A DNA stretch of 64,000 bases from Trichoplax sp. H2 (lineage: Eukaryota; Placozoa; Uniplacotomia; Trichoplacea), in contig NOWV01000075.1 of assembly GCA_003344405.1 (NCBI GenBank), positions 62,001 to 126,000 on the forward strand. Reading direction: 5' to 3'. The position numbers and the translations under genes were made by a program. Within the stretch, counting starts at the first letter, position 1; the number at the start of each line of letters is the position of its first letter. The notes below the pieces were generated by a model. That model was not told the origin of the DNA and did not search any database. It saw nothing but the letters and a program-made list of their open reading frames with translations. Shown here piece by piece: positions 1-13,000 of this stretch.

Positions 1-1540
1 GCGTGTATACTCGTAGAGGAGCATTACTGTAACAACAATCGGAGCACTATATGCTGTAGATGTAGTGTATACTGAATATTATATATTTACAGTACATCTA
101 AATAGAGAATTGAACTGAAAGAGAGAGAGAATGAAACGTTCCCTTCCCCTAAATTAAGTATTATATTTTAAATACTAGTGCTGGCATATAAATCGGTAAC
201 TAAAACCAGATATTACCTGGATGAGCAGAAATAGTTGGTTTGCCGTTCGGGTCGACTTTCTAAAAGGAATAAAAAGCAAAATATTGATTTAGTTCGTTGT
301 TATGCTGCATCTACAATAGTAGGATTGTTGTTAGGGTGCATAGCTTAGTGCTCTTGAAGATAATTTCATTTAGACATGAACTACTGTAAATACTCTCATG
401 TACAGTGTATATCGATACAGTCCAAGTGCGAAATCGTTGAAAGTACCCTATTAACTGTATACGACTTTTTTAAGCTTACAAATTCGATATCTTATGATGA
501 TATGTACTGGATTAACTTATCATGACGTCAGCTAACGTCATTTCTATGTCATTGGATTTCGATAGGATCGCAAAGCTATTCAAACGGTACAGTAGTATTG
601 CCATTGATGAAAGAACTGCTTTCATGTTGGAGTAATACTATACTGCTCATCAGATGCATCCTATCATTGGGCAATAACGACTGTAGCTACCGATAGCTAC
701 ACAAAAGCACAAGATTGCAAATTTCAGTTAGAGCTATGGCTATCTGCTTGTATGGAGTATCATCAATGTACCGCAGCTATCATTTCTTACGCTATAGCGC
801 TTCTTAAGCTGTACTAACTAATTGTATATCAGTTGTTATCATTCCAACGGAACGAATACGGTATCGGCTCTTTTATGAATATGTGAGTAAACTATGTTTT
901 CATAGAACTCCTATGGTATAATAGCAAGAGTATTGCAGTCAACACTCGCATTAAGAATTCAATGCAGCGTCATCAGGATGCAAAGTAAGAAGTAGAGAAG
1001 AAGTTATCTGCTGATGTTTCTTCTCTGCTATCTGAGTACAATGTCAAGCGTCATTATGCTTGAGCAAGAATGCATCAACATCGGTAGCATTGCGCAATAT
1101 ATTTGTATCCTAGTTATGGCAATAGCACCATCTTAAGATGAGCATACAACAGCCACAAAGTGATGATAAAATAGTGTTGTCCATCAAATCGTTTCTTGCT
1201 TGCAATGATTGAACAAACTAAGGTGATCTATGAACATCGTCCTTACCTTCATCGTGTAAACTCGTTTGCCATCTTGATCTTGATAGTACATCAGATGCAT
1301 GTTAGATATTCAAGGGTAGATCGCTTGCTGCTCTAATGAACTACAGCGATTCGATTGGAATAAAGTGAATACTGAAGCTGCAATTTCGTCCAACAAGGCT
1401 GTTGAAAAGCTGACGATACTGTTTCGGTTGTCTAGGTTTCGAGCAGAGTGACTTGAGTCAGGCGTCAGCTACTACCAGGTGGTCGGTATCAATTTTTCTT
1501 TGACTTTTATTACAATACATGCCCTACCATGTGATGTCAA
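1..1540. other. Intergenic, no supported gene
   Basis: No open frame of useful length. The stretch 950-1330 reads in one plus-strand frame as short coding-like pieces, including one with the residues EYNVKRHYA, broken by several stops. This could be a decayed gene or mobile element, but the signal is weak. A palindromic TGACGTCA (CRE-like) octamer is at 523-530, with no gene next to it that I can identify. Confidence 0.3.
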
Positions 1541-2007
1541 TCATACTGTAGTACTGTACTATACTGTACTGTACAGTACTGTACAGTATTACTGTTACTC
1601 TTGTGATGTACACTTGTACAGTATAGTACAGTAGATAGAGCATGCTCAGACTCCGCCAATTTTCCATGCAAGCGGACCCAACTGGTCCTTGAATTTGGAA
1701 CGCTTTTAAATCACTAACTACGCTAACACTAAGCAGAATTTTTTTAAATCTGTCTTCAGTTTCATCTATTATACAATCTAAGCTTTCGAATGGTATAAGT
1801 TTGATTGGTTTTTTATTTTAATTAACCGCAAAAAGTGTTCTTTTTTGCGCAGTACAGTACTGGGACACGCTGTAGAGGGTCTCTAGCGTACAGTACAATG
1901 ATTACAGTCATAAGTACAGTAAGTACTGTATCATCGAATTAAGACTCTATGGTAAGTACTGTACTGTACTGTCTAGAGTACTGTACACTGTACACTGTAC
2001 AGTACTA
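1541..2007. repeat. Palindromic GTAC / ACAGTACTGT simple-repeat field
   Basis: Runs built from self-complementary tetramer and decamer units (GTAC, ACAGTACTGT, CTGTACAGTA) occur in three blocks: about 1541-1590, 1613-1637 and 1849-2007. Every unit is its own reverse complement, so either strand can fold into many alternative hairpins. Unique sequence between the blocks shows it is not a single pure array. Confidence 0.7.
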
Positions 2008-4004
2008 GGCGGTCGTGCTCACTATTGGACGGACAGACATTTCTGCCTCATTTCGTCATAGTATTGTGCCCAACACTTCGTTATGGCAGCACTTGACTTC
2101 AGCATGCCGTCGGTCGACTTTGAATTGACCAAATGTTTTCTCAATCAAGTAATATTGCATTAAATCTCATTACCTATTACAAGGTTCTGCTTGAAAACAG
2201 TTATATAAGATCATAGGTGCTATTGAAATTAGTACCAGCGATCTCGAAAACAGACACAGAAGATCCATACTAAGTAGTCATTTTGGGATATTTCCAGCCT
2301 CATTTTTAGGAAGAAACGTCCGTCTGTCTGAGGGAAGGGAACAGTCCGGGTCATCTTCTGTGGTCTAAAATGGTAGTCTGAGGTTGTGATGTAGGCAGAG
2401 GTTTCATTTTTCCCCTATTGCATCAAGTTTGGGTCAGAGACTACAGTAATCAACTTCTTTTTTCATAATTGTCATACTGAACAGTTCATTTGGTATATCC
2501 CTGTCCCAAACTCGTTCTAAATCAGGTTCCTTCCCAATTCTTTCTTAAATGAAGGTATATTTATTATGAAAACAATGACAAAAGAAGTTGAGTAGTCCCT
2601 GGCAATGTCAAGGACTACTAAGACATGGACCACTACTGTTTTAATCGTATTTACGTATGATGTTGCAGTAGTACAACAAGATACCAACGTACCTTTGATT
2701 AGCTTAGACAAGACAGAAACAACTGGGCAAGCACTCGACAATCATAAATTAGCTAGCCATGCACTAAATGTGCTGAATGTGTCGCATCTGGACGTATCTT
2801 AATTAATCCGCTCTTACAAATATCAATTTGGAACGAGGAGAAAGTGACACTACTCGTATTTCAGGAAACTATAACTACCAGTCTACTGTCAGATTTGTCC
2901 TCGCTGACATTTATCTACAGTAGTGTTATCCTCGGAGGAACTGCTATATCACTACAATAGTACGGGCAAAACTAAACCCAAACTTAATTGAAAAATCACT
3001 CAATTTACACTAAATCTACATCAATATTAGTCATCAGTTGATAGATAATATTATAAAATCATGTCGTTATCTATTAAAGAATGTATAACATCATAGATAA
3101 CGGTATGTTATCTGACATAAATAAGATAAGCATTTTGCCTAAAACTACAGTACTGTAGTGATTATAATTATCGACAACGCCACAAATATTTTCGAATAAT
3201 ACCATCACTATAACTACAGTCGTCCTAGGATTGTGCTCTTGAATGAATCGTGAGTTGCTATCTGTAATAAAGTCTTCAAGGGAATCATGGAGACTGTAGT
3301 AGGGTAAGTAGAAGGCTATTCAACTTCGTATATACGAGTATATGCTATAAAGTACTGTAGAATTCAAAATCATTCATAGACTGGATACCATCACATCAAC
3401 CAATAAACCATTCCGTAAGATCAAATGATACTCCTGCTTCAATTTTATTTCCATACACTGATCTTGAAATAAGAAACTTGTAAAAAGCCTTAGTCGAAGT
3501 ATAATTGAATGATCTATTACAAAACTTGAGGCAATATAAGGTATTAAATAATCGGATAGATTTAGCTTGCGCACGATAACGACAAAGTCAGCCTAAAATA
3601 GATATGTACTGTACCCCTCATTATTAGCATCATCGAGCATCATTGCTATTGTAGAAGGACGTTATATGTTAGCCAACTTGAGTAAACCTTTAAATTATCA
3701 CTATAAAAGCCGTTGTTAATCAAGTAGGGCACTTGAAACTATTGTAAAAGAATGGATACAAGTCTGAAATTTAAATATAAGTACGAGTATGCATCAGGCG
3801 TTATCTCATCATTCTCTCTATTTCTTTTACTTTATTAACTAAAGAGCTTTCAGTTTTAATGAATTCTACTTTAATTCTACCATTTAATGAATCATTAATA
3901 TCTTGAATGAAGTAAACCTGGCATCAGCATGTGTCATTCACTTGCTTTTCTTGACGTCTCTAATTAGAATTTCCAAAATTTAGTCTGCGCTTGTCGGTTG
4001 AAAC
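2008..4004. other. Intergenic region downstream of receptor gene A
   Basis: Frames of 65-75 codons on both strands (for example 2605-2802 plus, 3374-3574 minus) have no recognisable motif and no paralogous copy in the window. A minus-strand AATAAA at 3831-3836, about 170 bases past the stop of gene A, could be its polyadenylation signal. Confidence 0.3.
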
Positions 4005-7000
4005 TCATATTTGACTATTAGGATTTGCAATACCCATATGCTGACAATCCAGGTCAAACTCCGAATTAAAGACAAAATCTACAAAAGCAATGAAATACTC
4101 TTGTGTTAACGCTATAGCTTATCCAATGCCTTGAAATAGATCGCAAATCAGGATGATATAAGCAGAAAAAATTGTGGTGCTCCACGCAAGATTTTTACCT
4201 TCCCAAAGCTAATGATAATCTTACCTCTAGAGGTCGATATCACGCCACTACGATATCTTGAGGTAGCCTAAATTCGATATTAAAGTCCATAAATGCAATA
4301 AATCAATAAAAATGTTTATTAAAAGCAAAAAAATTTATACCATAAGGTGAACGAGATAGCCTCATTGCTACTACGCTTGCCACGAACGAGTTACTTAGCA
4401 TATTCTACTATAGTGAAATAACCCAATAATAAAATACGTCAAATACACTGTAAAATAGAAATTCTACTTACACTGCTTCCAAAGTGCTGATGCTTAGGTA
4501 ATAAATTCTTTAAGAATCGGCCGATCAAGTTAGGACGAAATTTTCTCTCTCGGAAATTAACGCTGATCTAGAAGATAATATGTCGAGTAAGATCATATTT
4601 AGATCGCAACCAAAGACCATAATTTTGCAGTCTAGATAAGTGTAAATCGTATTGTAATCATTACCTATGGCGTGAAACTGATTTTTATAGGTCAATGCGA
4701 AATGTTATAAGATTACGATAATCTATTGCAAGTCTTATCAAGCTATAATGGTATGATTTTACTGTATATCCCAAAAATCTAGTATGTATAGTAGGCTAAT
4801 TTCGTACTCTTTATACACACTTTCATTCTATATTAAAATGGATTTAATTACCATAGTCAAACTGAACGACTAGAATATTATCTACTGTCGACTGCATCCT
4901 ACGGTAATAGCTTTACATTATTAATATACCCAACATCAAAATACAATTTTTTACTCACACTAGGCTATAACAGAATGCAATAATTTTTCTGTGTCAAAGT
5001 AGATCTTAATAAATCACAATATTAACGTCTCAATCTACTGTAGGGCACCGTGCAGAATTTTTATTTTATGTCAAAGTACTTTTATTAATGACTATAATGT
5101 TAGTGATCAATCAAGTTGTAATGGTTTCGTTCTGGGCTAATATAGTTTTGGTTTGAGTAGCTATAGACATCTATTAATTTATCACCAAGGTAGATTACAC
5201 CAAACTGCTATTAAGTTTATTCAATGCCATAGTCAATACTAAACTACCATATTCTTAGATATCGTGCACAAAAGTAAGTTTACGGGCATGGAGAATAAAG
5301 CATTGTATCATTTGATCTACCGTAGAATAGATCAAGCTGTAACAACTTAATTCTATGCCAAAATTAAATGGTGATATTTTATTAAGTACGATAAAGAATA
5401 CAACCTGACGATCAAGGACACCATGAAAGAGAAAAACTTGGAATCCTTGTAGAGAGACCAAAATAGTGAAAATATAGTCTGCTACTTGATCGTTCTTAAT
5501 CGGTAGAAAAAGTGCGGGAAACCAACAAAGTCCCAACAATGGCAAAAGAAGTATCGCATTACGAAGATCTCTGCATAGAAAGAGAAAAACAAATTTAAAA
5601 TTCCCTGTTCATTTTTCTCACAATTATAGATCGATTGAATGTTATCATGTAAGTCGTTTCTATTATTCCAGCATATATTTAAAAATAGAATAAAAAGAGT
5701 AATAATTGTAATTACGAGCAATTGTAAAAATCCAGCTTAGAAAACAACCTGATAGAGAGCCATTGACTAAAACAATAAAATTTTTATCATTTATACAATA
5801 TAATCTCACTTAAAAGTGGTCAAAGTAATCGGTTGAAGTTGTCGTGAAAGTCGAGGAAGGTGTGCTTGATGAGATTGAAAATTTGTGGCACTGGCATATC
5901 TTTCTGATTCTTGTCTGCGAGCTAGTGAGTTATGCATTTTGTATATAGCACTTGATAGGATCGTCAGATTAATCTACGAAGCAATGCAACATGAAGTAAA
6001 ATGAAATTGTTAGAAGGGAAATAAAAAATCAGATATTGAAATAGTTTAACAGTAAAACAGTAAAATGTTGATTCAGGAACTTTTAATAAACTGCGAATCA
6101 TGTGAAGCACAACCACAGTAATTAATCTAACATCTTATATTACCAATAGAATAATAGCCAAAGGAGTGAGAAATAGCCAGATATAAGTAGAAGGTAACCA
6201 ACACCTGTTATATTGGTGCAAAAAATGACCAATCAATGTCTTTTATTGCTTTCATTAATATCAGTCATTTTTCACGTCGCAATGAAAAACTATAAATTAT
6301 GTTTTAATAAACCAAACTACGAAATATCATCGATATAATTAATCGATTTATTTTACTTACACTTGCCCGCTTAGGGTATCTAAATAGGCCATAGGCCAAG
6401 CAAAATATGTTACAACGCATATTCCAGCTGGAAGAGCTATAAAGAAAGAGCATCATATCAACTCATAATTGACATTTAAAGGTAGAGTACACTTTTAGCC
6501 TTTGAGAATGTGGAAATTTTCAACTCTTCAAAGGTCTATGGTTGTGAAATAGCATGGAAACAAATCAAAGTCTATACTTACACCTACAACACATTAGAAA
6601 TCATATGAAATAAAACGCAATCTAGGCAGTTCGACAAGCTTGCGTAGCATATGTATGTTAGGATGAGTAGACACTGACACTATTTTAATTCGGACAGTTG
6701 CTATCCATTGCAGTTAGTAATCAAACCTATACTTGTATTTACTCTCTTACCCCAACCGATGAAAAGGTAGCAGAGAAACATCCTTGCATTACTCCAATCG
6801 TGAACTACCGTGCACAAATTATACCAAGAATTAAGTAATATCCTGAACATGGATTTCTTAGCTTCATCTCTATATCTAGTTAAGGTAATTGTCTTTAAGT
6901 ACAGACAAATTCCTTCACATAATTGCCAAGTAAATATGGTAGTAAAGAGATATTGTAACGTAAGAATGATTGATGAGCATCCATTCTATCGATTAAAAAT

Positions 7001-10000
7001 AAAATAAATTAATTCATTCCGAGTAGACCTTCAACGTATGAATCACAATAAGTCGTAGTAGACTAAGGAGGTAATTTGAGTATAGCCAAAAATAAATGGA
7101 TACATTACTTTGAATATCCTATTTGCATATCACCTCATATTTTATATTCGTAGTGATTGTAAATGCTAGATAAGATGCTATAATAGCGCATAATAGATTA
7201 ATGTTGATGAAGGCTTTTGGAAATAGGGAAATTCTGCAATATTAAATAATATAACATTACGACTACGAAAAAGAAGGAAGCTATAGCAAATTATATTATC
7301 ATCATCATCGTAGGATAACCCATCGAATGGTTAATATTTATAATAATGAAGAATGGCCTATACTGGCGCATTGGTTACTTTATATGTGATACATACCTTA
7401 ATCCTGCATATAGTACCATCATAATTAAAGATCCAAATAAAGACAAGCTAAATCCAACAATCCCAATGTAGAATAATACAATTTCATCGCCGTTAGTCCC
7501 CTAAAGGTACAAATAGTCGAAATCATCAATTATCTACTGTATAATAAAGCTCTATTTTACTTTTTACAGTCAATTTGCTTAACCTATATAATATCTCTCA
7601 ATAATTCGAATAGTTAAAATTTTAATTTAGCTACAATTCTAGAGATCCAAATGGCTTTATATTTCTATTGTTATGAAAGTCAATTTTATAGGTTATTAAA
7701 AAACAATAATATGGAAGCCGGCATTTTGCTTAATAGCTCGAAAGGAAAATAATGAAATATTTCTACACTAATATATAATATCTTATGTGGTCACAGTAGA
7801 TAATAGATGAAGCAGAGAGTAGCCATTGATAATTCTATGATGTATCAGTGTCAAATTACAAAGAATTATAGCGTCTGGTTCGCACTTATCCTAACAGTTT
7901 TAGTAGTGCAGGCATCATGTTAAGTACAGTACACATAGCGTACTTTATGGAATAATATCCTTGATATCTAATTTAGTTATTCGATGATCGAATGGACACA
8001 TTCCATTATTCGAATTAGAAGCAGGTTAAAGTAGTTTACTCGTAGATAATGTCATATAGGCATATAGTAAATTCTTTTTCTTCAATCAATATTTATAGTA
8101 AAAGTGAGGAATTACAGCTAACGAACAGTGGATTATTTCCTACTCGACAGTGTTTATAACAGAGTGAAAGAGGACCGAGAAAATAACAAGTTGATTGTAC
8201 GTGCGTGCATAGATCACTGGATGCTTTATCTGTAAAGTATCCAGTGGTCCTTTACAATGCTATATGTCTCTTTTCTGCTGATATTTTTAAAAGGAAGATA
8301 GAACTTACTTTGAGCATAATTTATAGTCAGTCCAGAAAAAATAGTAATAAGCCTTGAAGAGGTAAATTGAACATACTTTTCTCTAACACTTACAACATAA
8401 TCGAAAGAAACAAGGGCAAATAGTAAATTATTTTCTTTTGCATATATTATTGATAGCAAAACCATAATTCTCAACCAACATACACGTATATTTAAGCTCT
8501 GCTGGTAGTATGAAGGCTGATCAAGGGATAACAGAAAACTGATATTAAAGACATTCCCTAAATGTTTATAACCTATCCATGGAGTATTAATAAGTAGAAG
8601 GTGAACTATCACAGTACATACATCCTATGACCATATTTAAAACGTAGAATAACTATTGAAGTATAAATAGGACTTAATATGAACGTGATCGGTATCATAA
8701 ATTGCCGGTACTCTACAGAAACAACTATAGCAAAACCAAGGAATAATGTCAGAGAATAGTCAATTACTTTCTTTACGTAAGTTTTCATAGTTTTCGGATA
8801 TAATGAACACTACAATTATTGCTTACGTTGCCGGTACCAGTTCCTAAAACGTTTATACTCGAGTTATAAGTTATAGTGTCATTTTTACTTGCAGGCGGAA
8901 CAGCAGCTCCAATCTCAACACAACTATTGTTGTGTTGATGAAGTTCATTTAAGATTAGTAGACTATAATTTCGTGAGGTATAATTAAATTGAGATGCAGG
9001 TCCTAATAGTCGTTCAGTCGTTAATTGCCCAATAGATAAAACTGCGAGATGATAAAATGCTTGAGATAGCCAATTATGCTGCATTTTCTAAATAATAAAC
9101 GAGGCTTTATTACAGGATAGCAAAATTCCTACACCATATTATCAATCTAAAATGGCCAATGTCAGCAAAAGAGTTGTGGTGTGATATCATGCCCGTTAAT
9201 ATGACAGCAATTACCTGGATTGGACAAGTTGTTCCAGTATGGCTAATGTCTTGCTTTAAAATAGCTGCTGAAGTTCTAAGTAAGCACTATATGTAAATAT
9301 AGACGTAGTATAAAAATATATGACTAGACTTACGAAGAAGATTAAAGTTCACTTCCATTTGGGTCAATATCAGTCGATCGGATTTTATCTCAATTTAAGA
9401 TTTAGAAATACTTAAAACAATATTTTAACGGCACTCACATTTGTGAGATTCCCATATCCTTCAGTATCATTCGTCTCCTTTCTAGCTAATGTAATATCAT
9501 AAATAATTTGTAGAGATGTAATAGTTAAATTCTTTCCTGGAGTGTCTCCCTGGTGCTCATGGAGGAAGCTTGCCATGACATTAAGGTAATTTATGGAGTA
9601 ATTCTTAGCATACGAACGGGTTAGCTGTTTATCAAATTTTATAAAATAATTGCATCTATTAGTAAAAACTCTTAGATCCAGAGAAGTTGAATTAAAATTT
9701 TACTACTAATATTAAATTACCCTCTCCTGAACTTTAGCAACAAGTACGGAGAAACAGTGACAAGTATAAGTAGGTGACCATTGATATGTGTTGCGATGGG
9801 CTAACCTGCACAATCTGCTAACATCGCCTAATAGAACGACCATAAGTATAAGTATATATATGGCATAGATAGCATAAGTAGCACAGGTAATGAAGACAGT
9901 TAGCTAAAATAAACGAAATAAAATCATACAAACCATTTACAGTAGAATCGAAATATTGGCTACATTCAGCTATAGCTGTATGATTGGGATAAGTTTCTCT

Positions 10001-13000
10001 CCAGATAATTGTATTACTTCCAACTTGTTCAAGATTAAGCTTACAATTTGCTGCTTCTGAAAAATTGAAATTGTCAGGTACATTTACGAAATAACTGATA
10101 ATTAATTGAAGGCTAGGTATTATCCTAAAACTGAAAATGAATAGATAACGGCCAAATTAGCTCATTTTACCGTTCTGTAATTCTGGACAGCCCTCACTAT
10201 CTACATTTAGACCAGTCTGACAGCATAATAATGGCCTTCCATTTAGGTAATTAGATGTTTCATTTTTAATCATTGATAAAGTAATTTTATCCTATTTCGA
10301 GTTCAAGTAATGAATTACGTTATTAATTATTATTATTTTTCCTCAAAATTCAGGTTGCTTTTTCTTATATAAAAATGAAGCCACAAAAATTTTACCAATA
10401 AACTTAAAACGAACCTGTTGATCGCAAAATGGATAAGTTGATGTTTCATCAATTATTTCCAGTGCACACTTTATAAATTCAAGAATTAATAATATTGCAT
10501 AAGATTAGCATGAGGTATATGCCATTAAAACTAATACCATCAAGTACTTATATCCATACTATGAGAAATTAATATGACTTATAGACACTTTTACGCGTAT
10601 TGTAATGCTACAAATCAAGATGTTGTTAGTTTATTGATAATATACATACGCTTGCTATTAAGTCTAACATGTCAACGTCCTTAAAATTTTTATTTAAGTG
10701 CTGAAAAGCAACTTCTAAGCCATCCGTAAAGTACTTAGAATTAATGTTCAAGTTAGTTCCTATCCTTGGCAGTTTCCGTAGAAATTGAACCGTTGCTATA
10801 TGTAGTTTTTGCAGGTGATCGATCAATGTAGCGAGCGATGTACTGGACTGATTCTATATGAACAAGAAAGATGTTTTATTAAGTTCATTATTCCAGATGG
10901 GCAGTTGAAAAAGAATGATTAAAAAGAGCTAGTTTAATTGATATTGAAGTTGTTGCTTAAATCTTGTCTTCCGATACTTGGTTAAAATGTATATATATAA
11001 CTTTAAGCTATTTCTAATGGAGTCTATTGCGTAATAAGAACATAATTACTTTTACCTTTAAGGCATTAACGAAATGAACAATTTTCCTGCTTCGGCAATC
11101 GCAAATGTTTAACTCATGAGGATTCAGAACACATTTTTTCGTACACTTAACAGAGGTAATTCCTTCGATATCTATGGCAGAATGGAGATTTCAATGAATG
11201 TTCCATATAGTGGCAATAAATTCTAGATATTAGTATTTATTCGTAAGATCCGGCACATTAATAGTATTTGTTACGTTATTCTATTCTATAAATAATAACT
11301 AGTTCTTGCTACAGAAGATATGTCATAAATCAAAATATATATAAAACGGATTATGTCTTATCTTTAAATGCACGACACTTATTAGATAGATATAATATAC
11401 GCGTATATCTATGCCATACCATTTCGTATAGTGGAAAAATTCTGTAGTCGATTACAATTTCTATTCAATATTTTTAAAGATGGTGAAGATGGCGTCATTA
11501 ATAGATTAAAGTGTACTCCAGCGATGTGGCTATCACAGAAGCAAAATCCAGGTGGCAGGCCTATATGAACATTTAAGAAGTAATATACAATGAAAGGAAA
11601 CTTAAACTTTAAGAGATCAAGCATGTACCAATTAATTATAGTATTATGCATACTTGTATAAGCAAACCCTATGTGCATGCGGTAATAGGTACCGTAAAGG
11701 TTGATAAATTAAAAGAATGCGTTTAATCTTGACTACAATTTTAATCTTTAGACTAAATAATGCCATTTTCTATATAAATGATCTTATGAAGCCGAGATCA
11801 ACCCGATTTAAACCGCAAATTGCTTAATGTCTTAATTCAGAGTCGTATACGTGGTCTAGTGGCTTTAATTTATTTATGATATTTCTGTCACAGGGCAAGT
11901 AGTAACAATTTGCTCTGTAACCTAACCTTGAATTTAACTAGAGGGGCAGCATAAACGCTTAATTTCTATCGCCGTGTTTATTAATTTTCGAAAAGCTATT
12001 TGAAATTATAATGCAGAGCAGTAAACTCTATGAAATAGTTATCAATTAATTAATCAGTCTGAGAAGTTATTTTATGAGCTGATCCTTTCATCGATATATA
12101 GAATACTTAATATCAAGTAATTGTTGGAAGCGAAAATTATTAATATGATTTTTGGTCTAGATATTAGTCAAAACGGGTTTGTTAATTTATATTGCAGCGT
12201 GTAAATATAAGCACAGCAAGCTCAGTCTAGCCTCAAGCTAATTTTTTGCTGGCGTTATTTGATAAGAAACAAAAGTAGTCGCAATAAAGTCAATAGTCTG
12301 AGACAATGTGAAATATTCTATCCAGAGCAATATGGTAAGTTAGTTGCTGTATATGTTCTAGCAATGAGCGTCATAAGGTATAGAGTAAATAAAATAACTT
12401 AAAGGTCAACTTTGCCGCATAGACGGGTACATAGGGAATTTAGCCTACTTTCATTTAATTAATAAGATTATTATATCATCAAGAATTAAAATAAAAGAAA
12501 TAAAAGATTGATGTGCATTGTTGCTATTTCATCTAATATTTCCTTAACTACGGATAAAAGTATGCTATATGCCGAAAATCAGCTATAATTAAGGTTACAT
12601 TTTAATCATAGTGATCATTCTTTACCAATCTTGTCATATTATTCAATACTGTTGTTGACACATAATAAAGTAGTATTATTAAATTACCCTAAGATAGGAT
12701 GATTAAAATTTAGAGATATTTTATATAGTATAGAGTATAACAGATGTAATATTTAAAGGAATTAAAGACATGTACACGAATTTTGATGTGATTGCTCAGG
12801 TTTCAAGACAATCCCACCTTGTTATTTTAACTAAACAGTGATTCATATCCTCAATATGTTCCAATACATTAAATATTGTAATTAGCATCTTTATTAACAA
12901 GTATATAGCTCAGTTGATACTATAAACTGCAGTTCAGCTCAGGAAGGCTGTCGTGAGCTGATAAATTATTGACATTTATATATAATGTAAATTGAAATAA

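Noticed and set aside
5482-5721. Minus-strand 79-codon frame
   Set aside because: Alternative frame across the intron and start of the helix 6-7 exon of gene A; the LLPLLGLCW frame is the real one.
6810-7007. Plus-strand 65-codon frame
   Set aside because: It is antisense to the helix 3 exon (6751-6985) of gene A, which has clear receptor motifs and proper splice sites.
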